A stretch of DNA of 64,000 bases from UTCFX2 sp002050125 (lineage in GTDB: Bacteria > Chloroflexota > Anaerolineae > Anaerolineales > UBA4823): assembly GCA_027494035.1 (NCBI GenBank), contig JAOSJQ010000001.1:806001-870000 (forward strand), given 5' to 3'. Positions 54,691-63,376 of this stretch are shown one piece after another. The notes beneath the pieces were generated by a model, which worked only from the letters and a program-made list of their open reading frames with translations, ran no database searches and was not told the origin of the DNA. Made by a program: the position numbers and the translations under genes. The first letter of the stretch is position 1, and every line of letters begins with the position of its first letter.

Positions 54691-56145
54691 GTGACGCTGA
54701 CTAATTACTCCGATCGTCAGTCCCCGCAATTTCGCGTGCTCTCGGACGCTCAATGCCGCGAGCTCTACCTTGCCACGCTGGAATGTCTCAACCGCATCGG
54801 GGTGCTGGTCTATGAGGAACAGGCGCGCAACTTGCTTGCTTCCGCCGGAGCTGATGTGGACGGTGAACGGGTTTATATCCCGCCCCATATCATCCAGGAA
54901 GCGCTGGTGACCGCGCCGCGCACATTCACCCTGTGGGGGCGCGACCGCCAGCACGAATTGCGCATCTCGCCCGACCGGGTCTATTACGGACCTGGACCGA
55001 CGTGCACCTATTTCCTGGACCCGGTTACAGGCGAGCGCCGCAAAGCGCGCCGCGGCGATGCAGCATACACCGCGCGAGTTTCCGACGCCCTGCCCAACAT
55101 CGACTATGTAATGAGTTTGAGCCTATACGATGATGTGACGCCAGTTCTTTCCCCGGTTTACGAATTTGCGGACATGGTTGCCAACACCGGCAAGCCGATT
55201 GCCGCCTGGGCAACCGACGTGCACACCCTCCAGGACATTCATCAGATCGCGGCAGCAGCAGCCGGCGGCGCAGAGAACTTGCGCCGTCAGCCGATTTACA
55301 CCTACTTTGCCACCTACGAATCCCCGCTGCGTCACAGCGAAAAAACAATCGAGAACTTGATCTGGGCGGCGCGCAACGACGTGCCGATCGTCTATCTGGG
55401 TGGACCCTCGGTCGGCGTCGAAGCGCCGGTGACCGGCGCCAGCGGGCTGGTCGTCTTTCTGGCAGCCGCGCTGAGCGGCTTGGCGATCGCCCAACTCGCC
55501 CAAAAAGGCGCGCCGGTCATCGTCGGCGGTGTAATCTCCGCTATGGATCTGCGCACCGCCCGACCCTCCTACGGCTCGCCGGAGATGAGCCTGTACGTCG
55601 CGGCGGCGGCTGACCTCACCCGCTACCTGGGTCTCCCGTTTATGGGCACCGCGGGCGCCTCCGAAAGCAAAAAGCCCGATGCGCAGGCTGCCATCGAAGC
55701 CTCGATCGAGGTTCTGATGAACGGCTTGAGCGGCGCTGGATTGGTTCACGACGTCGGTTTCCTGGACTGCGCCGACATCGGTTCGCTCGAGATGCTGGTC
55801 ATGTGTGACGAAATCATCAGCCTTGTTCGCCGCATCCTGCGCGGCGTGGAAGTCAACCGGCAAACCATTATGCTCGACCTAATCGAAAGGGTTGGTCCAG
55901 GGAATTGTTTCATCGCCGAGCCAGAATCCGCCGCTTTGTGCCGCAGCGAGATCTGGATGCCAAAGCTGCTTAGCCGTGAGACCTGGGTTAACTGGGAAAA
56001 GCAAGGCGCGAAGAGCATGGAACAGCGCGTAAACGAGCGCCTGCAGCAGATCCTCGCCTCGCACCAGCCGCCGCCCCTGCCGCCCGGAGTGGCGGAGACC
56101 ATCCAATCGGTGCTGAATGCCGCCGAGCAGCGCTGCGCGCGGTAA
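54691..56145 (+). CDS. MttB-family methyltransferase without pyrrolysine (copy 2)
   Basis: A 484-residue second MttB-superfamily enzyme. LSDAQCRELYLATLECLNRIGVLVYEEQARNLL, YVMSLSLYDDVTP, VGVEAPVTGASGLVVFLAAALSGLAIAQL and AKSMEQRVNERLQQIL match MttB1 in layout but differ in detail, so the two enzymes probably act on different substrates or steps. There is no internal TAG. It starts with GTG at 54691 after CAGGAG. It is the last gene of the plus-strand run; a hairpin follows its stop. Confidence 0.9.
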   Translation: MTLTNYSDRQSPQFRVLSDAQCRELYLATLECLNRIGVLVYEEQARNLLASAGADVDGERVYIPPHIIQEALVTAPRTFTLWGRDRQHELRISPDRVYYGPGPTCTYFLDPVTGERRKARRGDAAYTARVSDALPNIDYVMSLSLYDDVTPVLSPVYEFADMVANTGKPIAAWATDVHTLQDIHQIAAAAAGGAENLRRQPIYTYFATYESPLRHSEKTIENLIWAARNDVPIVYLGGPSVGVEAPVTGASGLVVFLAAALSGLAIAQLAQKGAPVIVGGVISAMDLRTARPSYGSPEMSLYVAAAADLTRYLGLPFMGTAGASESKKPDAQAAIEASIEVLMNGLSGAGLVHDVGFLDCADIGSLEMLVMCDEIISLVRRILRGVEVNRQTIMLDLIERVGPGNCFIAEPESAALCRSEIWMPKLLSRETWVNWEKQGAKSMEQRVNERLQQILASHQPPPLPPGVAETIQSVLNAAEQRCAR

Positions 56146-56199
56146 CCCTCCACCACGTCAACGAAACTCCGCACAAACTAATCACAGCAGCAAAAACCT

Positions 56200-56232
56200 G
56201 AGCGGCTGGCAGTCACAAACTACCAGCCGCTC
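56200..56232. terminator. Bidirectional terminator hairpin after MttB2
   Basis: GAGCGGCTGG (56200-56209) and CCAGCCGCTC (56223-56232) pair perfectly, extended inside by AGT/ACT. On the minus strand the stem is followed by AGGTTTTT, an intrinsic terminator for the propeller gene. It also lies behind MttB2. Confidence 0.72.
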
Positions 56233-56284
56233 GAGCTTGATTGAATCCAAATTCGTTATAACGCCAGGCGAATCACCTGCCCCG

Positions 56285-58861
56285 TCAATGGGCGGAAATG
56301 ATCGGCAGGAAGACCGGGTTGGTGTTCGGTATCGTTCCGTAGCTGATCGCCAAAAGCAAGTCGCCGCGCGTGTTATCGTAATAAGAGATCGCCGGGTCGC
56401 CAGCCGCAGTCAGATCCAGCGAACAGCTATACCCCACGTCTCCAAAGTCATGTACGAGCTGGAATTGCCAGACGCCGCCCGAGTACTGCGCATACCGCAA
56501 CGCCCCATTGGTAGCATCGTAATAGCACATGTGGCGCGTGTCGGTTGGGGTGTAAATCTTGAGCGAGGTGTACATCCCCACGTTTCCAGTAGACTGCAAG
56601 GTTTCCGTCACCCACGCCGCGCCGTTCCAATAGGCATATTTCAAGTCTTTGTTCGTCACATCATAGTAGCTGATATGCGGGTTATCGGCGCTGTCCAACG
56701 CAACCGAGCTAAACCAGCCCACGTTGTCCTTCAGCACCCCGCCATCATCCACCGTCTGAATATTCCAGAAACTGGGCAGTTGGAGGAAGGCAATTTTTAG
56801 TTTCTCGCGCTCCGCGTCGTAGTAGCTGATGTACGGACGGTTGTCGCTGCTGAGGGCAATCGAAGTGAACATTCCAACATCACCCGACCAGTCCAGGGTA
56901 TCCGTAATCCAGGTGGTTGCTCCCAAGTCTTTGTGAGCATAGACCAGGTCTTTATGGGTCGCATCGAAATAGCTCGCATGCACGATATTATTTGTCCCAA
57001 TCGCCATCGAGACGTAGCGTCCCACGTCAAAGGTGCGGTCGATATATTTGAATTCCCAGCTTGTGCCGAGCGCTCCAAAGATCAGGTCGCCATCCTTTGA
57101 TCCGTAGGAAGCGATGCGCGGGTTTCCATCCGGGGCGAGTTGAATCGAGGAATAGTATCCGTTCAAGAAATTGGTCAACGGGTAATATTTTATTCCCATA
57201 TTTCCGTACTGCCGGGCGTATTTCATCATGCCGAGCGTCGCGTCGTAATAGCTGATGTTCGGGATCCCGTCGCCGGTCAGCGCCAGCGAGGAGGCAAACC
57301 CGACATCGTTGCCGTTGTAATCAACGATATGGGTTCCCCAGTCAACGCGGTTTCTGTAGTACGTATATTCAAGCTGGCTTCTGGTTGCGTTATAGTGGAA
57401 GATCGATGGTCGCAGATTAGTAGGTCGGATGGCAATCGAGGAGAACTGCCCGACCAGACCCGCCTTTGCGCGCACGGTTTCGAACTCCCAGGTTCCGTTC
57501 ACTTTCTTGGTCGCCAGCCTCAAATCGCCCGTCGATTTTCCGGTTTTGTCGATCACCTGATAATAGCTGATGTTGACCCTTTTATTGATCGGTTCGATCG
57601 CGATCGAAGTCCACCAGCCGGTAATCCCCGTACTGTCGACCACTTCCAGATCCCATTTATTTATGCTCAGGTCGACCAACCTTGCCATTTTGAGTCGACC
57701 TTGCGGCTTGTTGTTCGCGTCGGGTGTCCAATCCAAATAGCTGATGTAAGGCGTAGCTTTCACGCCGGGGGCTTGATTGTCAAGCAGGGCAATCGAGCAC
57801 ATCGAACCGAGGCGCGGCAGGTTTTTAGTGTCCCCTTTGTTGCCGTCCACGGTCACCGGGGTCGCCCACTTGCCATTGAAAGCTCTCCAAAAAGCATACT
57901 TCAGGTCGTCGTATTTTTCGTCAAAATATGCGACGTGCAGGTTGCTGCTGGAATCCACCGCGATCGAAGACCACAATCCAACTGCGCCCTGGTCTCGGTA
58001 GTCGTCCACAACCTTGATCGTCCAGTTGCTTCCCCCTCTCCAGGTAGCAACCTTCAGGTTTCTCTCGTACTGGTTCAAGCTCGCATTGATGGTCCGGTCG
58101 TCGTAGTAGCTGATGTAAACACCGCTCCCATCGACGGCAATCGAGGTGTATTTTCCAACCCCTTCGCTTTCGACTACAATATCCGGGCTGTCGGCTGCGG
58201 TTGGTCCCAGCCAGGGCAATTCGAGCGCCCGCATTTCGTTTGCAAAATCTCGCTCTTCCTCGGGTGCAACCTCTTCTTCCGGTACAACCCCTTCTTCCGG
58301 CGTAATTTCAACCGAATTGTCCGGGTTTTCCCACCCGCTGGTATCCAAGATTAAGGCGCCCGGAGGCGGGTTTGGCACAACGATCGGCGCCTGCCAGACC
58401 TGGCTGCTGGTGTACATAAATTTCAACTGCCCGTTGAGGGCATCGTAATAAGCCGTGTAGCCCTCGATCTTCCCGGTGATCAGATTATTGTAGAACGCCA
58501 GGGAGGCGTATTGCCCAACGCCGACGCTATTATCCAGCACCTGACTCTCCCACGACCCGGTCGTGCTGTTCAAACAGGCAAAATACAGGTTGTCGCCTCC
58601 GTAGACTGCGCAGGGCGTCTCGCCGCGGAACGCCAGCGACCGATCGGTCATGTTGGTAAAAAAGCGCGGTCCATCCACGGTGAGCAGTGTCCAGGTGGGC
58701 AGCGCATCCGGGGCGCTCAGGTCGTGCGATGACGCTGGCTGAAAAGCAGACGGAATCAGCAGCGCCAGCAGCAAACCAACGCGCAGCCACAGGAAATCTG
58801 TCCGCCGTCGGCGCGGCTTGCTGCCGTCCGTCGATGTAATGGTGTCACTTTGACGGTCCAT
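56285..58861 (-). CDS. Secreted 14-repeat beta-propeller protein
   Basis: A secreted protein of 858 residues. A signal sequence with an RRRR start (residues 17-45, LLLALLIPSAFQPASS) precedes thirteen clear repeats built around a core such as PYISYYDAEREKLKIAF or VHASYFDATHKDLVYAH, plus one degenerate copy at the N-terminus (PCAVYGGDNLYFACLN). Spacing is roughly 45-65 residues. Fourteen blades would suit two seven-bladed propellers. A Glu/Pro-rich acidic linker (EEGVVPEEEVAPEEERD) lies near residue 185. The chain ends in TNPVFLPIISAH. TATACT on the minus strand at 58895-58890 and AAGGAG before the ATG give its control signals. No enzyme motif is visible. Confidence 0.8.
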   Translation of the reverse strand: MDRQSDTITSTDGSKPRRRRTDFLWLRVGLLLALLIPSAFQPASSHDLSAPDALPTWTLLTVDGPRFFTNMTDRSLAFRGETPCAVYGGDNLYFACLNSTTGSWESQVLDNSVGVGQYASLAFYNNLITGKIEGYTAYYDALNGQLKFMYTSSQVWQAPIVVPNPPPGALILDTSGWENPDNSVEITPEEGVVPEEEVAPEEERDFANEMRALELPWLGPTAADSPDIVVESEGVGKYTSIAVDGSGVYISYYDDRTINASLNQYERNLKVATWRGGSNWTIKVVDDYRDQGAVGLWSSIAVDSSSNLHVAYFDEKYDDLKYAFWRAFNGKWATPVTVDGNKGDTKNLPRLGSMCSIALLDNQAPGVKATPYISYLDWTPDANNKPQGRLKMARLVDLSINKWDLEVVDSTGITGWWTSIAIEPINKRVNISYYQVIDKTGKSTGDLRLATKKVNGTWEFETVRAKAGLVGQFSSIAIRPTNLRPSIFHYNATRSQLEYTYYRNRVDWGTHIVDYNGNDVGFASSLALTGDGIPNISYYDATLGMMKYARQYGNMGIKYYPLTNFLNGYYSSIQLAPDGNPRIASYGSKDGDLIFGALGTSWEFKYIDRTFDVGRYVSMAIGTNNIVHASYFDATHKDLVYAHKDLGATTWITDTLDWSGDVGMFTSIALSSDNRPYISYYDAEREKLKIAFLQLPSFWNIQTVDDGGVLKDNVGWFSSVALDSADNPHISYYDVTNKDLKYAYWNGAAWVTETLQSTGNVGMYTSLKIYTPTDTRHMCYYDATNGALRYAQYSGGVWQFQLVHDFGDVGYSCSLDLTAAGDPAISYYDNTRGDLLLAISYGTIPNTNPVFLPIISAH

Positions 58862-58922
58862 TTAACGCTCCTTTTTGCCTATTTTTGACAGTATAGCATA
58901 AACTGCGCTTCGAAAAACGCCC

Positions 58923-60182
58923 TCATGGATTCTCATGCGCGAAGTCCAACGCGTACTGCGCATCCTGATAATTAGGATTTTCGATCAAAGCCTGTTGGAA
59001 GTCTTTGACCGCCGCGTTAATATCGCCCCGGCGGTACATTGCCCAACCATGCCACAACAACGCTTCTTCCGAGTTTGGCGTCACCTTCAAGGCGTAATCC
59101 GCCAGCGCCGTCAAGTCGTCCAATTGACCGGTGTGAAAGTAGGCGATGAACGGGCTAAACTGGTAGCGCAGCATGCGCTGCGGCAGACCCAGTTCGCGCG
59201 CCTTGTCGAACGCATCGGTCGCTTCAATATAGCGCTCAAAGTACGTCAGATTCGAACCCAGATTGAACCAGGCAAACGCGTTCTTGGGGTCGGTTTCGGT
59301 TTCTGTCTGGGCGGTTTCGAGCCCCAGTTGGCGGCTGAAATCCTCGTCCCAGCGTTCCCCCAGGATTTGTTGCACCGTTTCTTCCCGGTCGGGCGGGTAA
59401 ATCAAAATATACAGCCGGTTGAAGGCTTGCCAGTCTTTGTTCAACTTATCATAGCTGATGCGCAGGTCGGGTCCGTAAAAGCTGTCCTGACCGATAAAGG
59501 TCTGGCTCGCCTCATCGTAGCCCGTCAGGAGCTGATAGTGCGCCGCCCACAGATCGTCCCCGGTCCAATAGGGATCATCGAAATAAAAGCTTTCCTCGAT
59601 CATCACCGGCAGCCCGGCGGCGATCAACTGTTTAAGCAGTTCAAGATCGCCCGCCACCCGGTATTGGGCGTTCAGCCAGCCGGCTTGGGTGCGCACGTAA
59701 TACGCCAGTTCTTCGACGTTGACATTGCGGTCTTCGCGGTAAGGTTTGATCACCTGGGTGATCGTGGTTTGATCGCCCTCCCAACCGTAATAGCGCAAGT
59801 ACATCGTCAGCGCCGCGGGACCGCAGTTGTTGATGTCCTGTTTTTCCCATTTTGGGGGCGTCAGCGCGATTGCAGCGGGCAGGGCGGTGGGCGTCAACGT
59901 CGGGGTTGGCGGCAGCTCCGGAGAAGGCGTAGGCTGGCGTGTGGCGGTCGCGCCAGGCGTAGGCGAAGCCTGCTCAACCGCCAGAATTTCAGGCGCGGGC
60001 AGCGCAGGCAGCGCGGTCGGCAGCGGCTCGATCGGATCGAACTTGGTCCGCAGGCTGGTTAACGCGAAATCCACGCGCCAGGATAGCCGGTTGTACACGG
60101 GCGGAAGGCGATAAATCAACCCTGCCGCGGCTGCCAGCAACAGCAGGGCTGCCAATCCGTATACCCAGGTCAGTTTGCGCAT
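58923..60182 (-). CDS. Membrane-anchored C39-like cysteine peptidase with TPR repeats
   Basis: A 419-residue protein. A membrane anchor lies at residues 5-28 (WVYGLAALLLLAAAAGLIY), followed by a Pro/Thr-rich linker. Residues 110-280 form a C39 papain-like fold: NNCGPAALTMYLRYYG holds the catalytic Cys, AAHYQLLTGYD the His and GQDSFYGP the Asp. Residues 300-415 contain TPR repeats (FAWFNLGSNLTYFERYIEATDAFDKA; ALLWHGWAMYRRGDINAAVKDFQQAL). It is not fused to an ABC transporter, unlike bacteriocin C39 exporters. The start chosen is ATG 60182, giving RKLTWVYG. Confidence 0.82.
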   Translation of the reverse strand: MRKLTWVYGLAALLLLAAAAGLIYRLPPVYNRLSWRVDFALTSLRTKFDPIEPLPTALPALPAPEILAVEQASPTPGATATRQPTPSPELPPTPTLTPTALPAAIALTPPKWEKQDINNCGPAALTMYLRYYGWEGDQTTITQVIKPYREDRNVNVEELAYYVRTQAGWLNAQYRVAGDLELLKQLIAAGLPVMIEESFYFDDPYWTGDDLWAAHYQLLTGYDEASQTFIGQDSFYGPDLRISYDKLNKDWQAFNRLYILIYPPDREETVQQILGERWDEDFSRQLGLETAQTETETDPKNAFAWFNLGSNLTYFERYIEATDAFDKARELGLPQRMLRYQFSPFIAYFHTGQLDDLTALADYALKVTPNSEEALLWHGWAMYRRGDINAAVKDFQQALIENPNYQDAQYALDFAHENP

Positions 60183-60285
60183 GGGCGCAATTCTATCATC
60201 ACCCGTAGGGGCTTTGGTAAAGGGCATGTTAAGGAATATTTATCTGGTTTTAAGCATGCGTTTTCCACTTCGGACGCGCTTTTGT

Positions 60286-60291
60286 TATAAT
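60286..60291 (+). promoter_or_regulatory. -10 box implying a leaderless miaB transcript
   Basis: TATAAT at 60286-60291 would place the transcription start at about 60298, one base before the miaB ATG at 60299. No Shine-Dalgarno sequence lies upstream of this ATG. The -35 region (TTCCAC at 60263-60268) is weak. Confidence 0.45.
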
Positions 60292-60298
60292 ATCGGAT

Positions 60299-61660
60299 AT
60301 GAAGTATCATATTTGGACCGAAGGCTGTCAGATGAACGTCGCCGATTCGATGCGCGTTGCTTCGGCGTTGGAGCATCTCGGCTACCAGTCGACGCAACGG
60401 GCGGAAGACGCCCAAATCATCGTCTTAAATACCTGCGTGGTTCGCCAGAGCGCTGAAGACAAGGCGTATGGGCGGCTCACCTCGCTGCGCCCGCTCAAAG
60501 AAAAACAACCGGAATTGGTGATCAACCTGATGGGCTGTCTGGTTGGGGTGAAGGGTCACCAGCGTTTAAAGGAGCGCTTCCCCTTCGTCGATGTCTTCTC
60601 GCCGCCGTCGGATCCGGGTCCGCTCATCGCCCACCTCACCCAGCCGCAAATCCGCTCCGAGGAGGAGCGCCTGACGCAAAAGGTCTTCGCCGCCCTGGAT
60701 GGCGATCTGCTCATCCCGCTGGATGAGCGGGGCAGGATGGTTTCAGCCCACGTGCCGGTGGTCATGGGTTGTTCGCACGCCTGCGCGTTCTGCATCATTC
60801 CATACCGGCGCGGCATCGAGCGCAGCCGTCCGGTCAGCGAGATCCTCGCCGAAGTTCACGCCCTGGTTTCACAGGGGGTCAAGGAAATCACCCTTTTGGG
60901 TCAGATTGTGGACCGCTACGGCAAGGACTTTACAAACGGCTCGAACCTGGCAGGTCTGCTGCGCACTATCCACCCCGTAGATGGTCTGGAACGCATCCGC
61001 TTCTTGACCTCGCACCCCAACTGGATGACCCAGGAACTGCTCGATACCGTGGCGGAATTGCCGAAGGTGATGCCGCACATCGAAGTTCCAGTTCAGGCAG
61101 GCGACGATCAGGTGCTGGCGAACATGCAGCGCGGTTACACCTCCGGCGATTACATCCGCCTGGTCGAGCGCATCCGCCAGTCCATCCCAGACGTTTCGGT
61201 TGCCACGGACATCATCGTCGGTTTCCCCGGCGAAACGGAAGCTCAATTTCAGCGCACCAGCGATCTGCTGGCTGCCCTCGAGCTGGATGTTGCCCATCTG
61301 GCGCGCTACTCCCCGCGCCCGGGGACGGTTTCCGCCAGGCGCATGCCGGACGACGTACCGGAGGAAGAAAAACGGCGCCGTTTCCAGGCGCTCGAGGAGT
61401 TGCAGGAAGGGGTTGCCGAGCGCATCAACAGCCGCTACCTGGGCGAATCCCTGCCGGTTCTGTTCGAAGAAAAAGTCCGCGGGCGCTGGCGCGGCCGCAC
61501 CCCCACCAATAAGCTGGTTTTCGTCGAGGCGGACGAGGACCTGCGCGGCCAGGTCCGCCAGGTTCAGATCACCTGGACCGGTCCCTGGTCAATGCAGGCT
61601 GCCCTTCCCAAGAAAGCCCTCCCCGTCCAGCCGGGGAAGCCGCTCCAGATCAACTTCTAA
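60299..61660 (+). CDS. miaB: tRNA-2-methylthio-N6-dimethylallyladenosine synthase
   Basis: A 453-residue radical-SAM methylthiotransferase. EGCQMNVADSM, NTCVVRQSAEDKAYGRL and LMGCLVGVKG carry the three N-terminal cysteines of the auxiliary cluster. The radical-SAM site is MGCSHACAFCIIPYRRG (CxxxCxxC) near residues 156-172. The TRAM domain is C-terminal, with SLPVLFEEKVRGRWRGRTPTNKLVFVE. It modifies A37 of tRNAs reading UNN codons. It may be leaderless, as a TATAAT lies immediately before the ATG. Confidence 0.93.
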   Translation: MKYHIWTEGCQMNVADSMRVASALEHLGYQSTQRAEDAQIIVLNTCVVRQSAEDKAYGRLTSLRPLKEKQPELVINLMGCLVGVKGHQRLKERFPFVDVFSPPSDPGPLIAHLTQPQIRSEEERLTQKVFAALDGDLLIPLDERGRMVSAHVPVVMGCSHACAFCIIPYRRGIERSRPVSEILAEVHALVSQGVKEITLLGQIVDRYGKDFTNGSNLAGLLRTIHPVDGLERIRFLTSHPNWMTQELLDTVAELPKVMPHIEVPVQAGDDQVLANMQRGYTSGDYIRLVERIRQSIPDVSVATDIIVGFPGETEAQFQRTSDLLAALELDVAHLARYSPRPGTVSARRMPDDVPEEEKRRRFQALEELQEGVAERINSRYLGESLPVLFEEKVRGRWRGRTPTNKLVFVEADEDLRGQVRQVQITWTGPWSMQAALPKKALPVQPGKPLQINF

Positions 61661-61688
61661 ACCCCGGCGGCAAACCCCGCGGCGCGAC

Positions 61689-62508
61689 CTACGCCTGATC
61701 CAGCCCATCTGGCAGGTCGATCAAGCGTTCGGGCTGGCGCAGCCGGCGCAAAAACGCCGGCGTGTTGAGCCTTTGTTCGAGCAAATAAGTCAGGTAATAT
61801 TGCAGGATGTTTTCAAGCTCGCGCTGAACCTCGGTCGTCATGCGGGCTTTTTTGGCGTCAGCGAAGCTGCTCCTCTGAAAATGCCGCATGTACTTCAGCG
61901 CGTCTTTTGAGATGGGCTGGGCGCCGCTGGCGCCTGACCCACAGCGAGGACACAACGCCCCGCCTTCAGCCGCCGAAAAATACTGGTCTTGAGGCTGAAT
62001 CTCCTCGCCGCACCCCAGGCAGCGAAACAATTCGGGGCGGAAGCCAACCAGATCTAACAGGCGCAGCTCGTAATAGCGCGCCACCAGATCGCGGTCCTGT
62101 TCATCCGCGAGCCGCCGGAGGCTCTCCACCAGTAAGCGATAAAGCGCCCGGTTCTCCCCCTTCTTCATACGTGAATCGATCCAGCAGTTCCACTATATAC
62201 GAAGCATAAGTGGTTCCCGCCAGATCCTCGCGCAGCGTCAGAAAGCCATCCAGCGTATCAGCCTGGGTGATCAGCAGGATGTCGCGCCCTTTTGCGAGCA
62301 ACAGACTGGTCCGAGTGAACGGCTCGAGATGCCCGGCTTTGCGCGAACGGATTTTTCGCACTCCTTTCGCAACCGCCCGGATCTTTCCCAACTCGAGCGT
62401 GAAAAGCCAGATCAACCGATCGGCTTCGCCCCAATCGCTGTGGCGCAAGACCACCCCTTCCAGCTTGAGAACCCGCTGACGTTTATCGCGCTGTTCCATC
62501 ATCGTCAT
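61689..62508 (-). CDS. recO: DNA repair protein RecO; frameshift at about 62156-62160
   Basis: RecO of about 272 residues after repair, which loads RecA and anneals DNA with RecR. LEGVVLRHSDWGEADRLIWLFTLELGKIRAVAKGVRKIRSR is the OB-fold N-terminus. The zinc site is CLGC...CPRC near residues 165-190. Removing one G from a five-G run (62156-62160, C on the plus strand) joins the frames as RFTYEEGENRALYRLLVESLRRLADEQD. The genes on either side are miaB and the rplI operon. Confidence 0.92.
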
Positions 62509-62551
62509 GCGCGGATTATATCAGCTAGGGATTAAATGCCCGCGCTTTCAT

Positions 62552-62580
62552 TTGACTGTGCCTGGGGCTTCTGGTAGAAT
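62552..62580 (+). promoter_or_regulatory. Sigma-70 promoter for rplI
   Basis: TTGACT (62552-62557), 17 bases, TAGAAT (62575-62580), five of six matches in each box. Transcription would start near 62587, about 57 bases before the rplI ATG. Confidence 0.6.
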
Positions 62581-62643
62581 TGGCAGGCTATGAGCGTGGT
62601 ACCCTTCGCTCGCAATATCCAAAGAACAGAAAGGGCTTGACAC

Positions 62644-63234
62644 ATGAAAGTAATGCTGATTAAAGACGTTTATAAGCTTGGCCGCGCCGGGGACATCAAA
62701 AAAGTGGCTGACGGGTATGGGCGCAACTTTCTAATTCCACAGGGTCTGGCGGTTCTGGCGACCGCCGGTGCAGTCGCCCAGGCTGAAAAGATCCGCACGC
62801 AGGCGGACGAGAAGCGCGCCGTGCTGAACAATGAGCTCAGCGGCGTTTCCGACATTCTCTCCAAACTCGTGTTGGCTTTCCCGGTCAGAGCCGGCGAAAC
62901 CGGAAAGCTCTACGGCTCGATCACCCCCGCCATGATCGCGGACGCAATCAAAGCCGAATCGGGCATCGAGGTGAATCGCCGCCAGTTGGATTTCGAACCG
63001 ATCCGCAACCTCGGAAAGCACGCGGCTCGGGTGCGCCTCACCATCGATCTGATCCCCGAAATCGCGGTGATTGTCCACCGCGAAGGCGAAGCAGTCCTGC
63101 TGGAACAAGAAGAGGCTTTGGAAGAAGAACTGCAAGAAGCTCCCGAAACCGCTTCCGAACCTCAACCGGTCGCCGAACCTGTCTCTGCACTGCCGAGCGA
63201 AGCGCCGGCTGAAGAGGAGACGGAAGCCGCCTGA
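62644..63234 (+). CDS. rplI: 50S ribosomal protein L9 with acidic C-terminal extension
   Basis: Ribosomal protein L9, 196 residues. MKVMLIKDVYKLGRAGDIKKVADGYGRNFLIPQGLA is the L9 signature and KLYGSITPAMIADAIK, RLTIDLIPEIAV complete the second domain. Normal L9 ends near residue 150. Here about 45 further residues are rich in Glu, Ala and Pro (LEEELQEAPETASEPQPVAEP). That tail is likely disordered. The next gene is a RodZ-like HTH protein. Confidence 0.95.
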   Translation: MKVMLIKDVYKLGRAGDIKKVADGYGRNFLIPQGLAVLATAGAVAQAEKIRTQADEKRAVLNNELSGVSDILSKLVLAFPVRAGETGKLYGSITPAMIADAIKAESGIEVNRRQLDFEPIRNLGKHAARVRLTIDLIPEIAVIVHREGEAVLLEQEEALEEELQEAPETASEPQPVAEPVSALPSEAPAEEETEAA

Positions 63235-63274
63235 CGGTTAGAAAGAACGAGGGCAGCAATGCCCAGACACCCCG

Positions 63275-63372
63275 CCGGTCTGAAGCGCTGAGAGACAGAA
63301 GCGGCTGCCAGCGCAGCCAAACCAGTTCAAACCTGTTCTCTTTTGACCAACTCAGACCGGTGCGCTTTTTTT
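63275..63372 (+). terminator. Structured region with T run between rplI and RodZ-like gene
   Basis: CCGGTCTGA (63275-63283) and TCAGACCGG (63352-63360) are perfect complements 68 bases apart, with a smaller GGCTG/CAGCC hairpin (63303-63307 and 63314-63318) inside. GTGCGC and a seven-T run (63366-63372) follow. It may be a terminator of rplI or a leader structure of the next gene. Confidence 0.45.
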
Positions 63373-63376
63373 AGGT

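Noticed and set aside
50583..56145. Pyrrolysine-containing MttB
   Set aside because: Both MttB-family frames run uninterrupted with no in-frame TAG and there are no pyl genes in the window.
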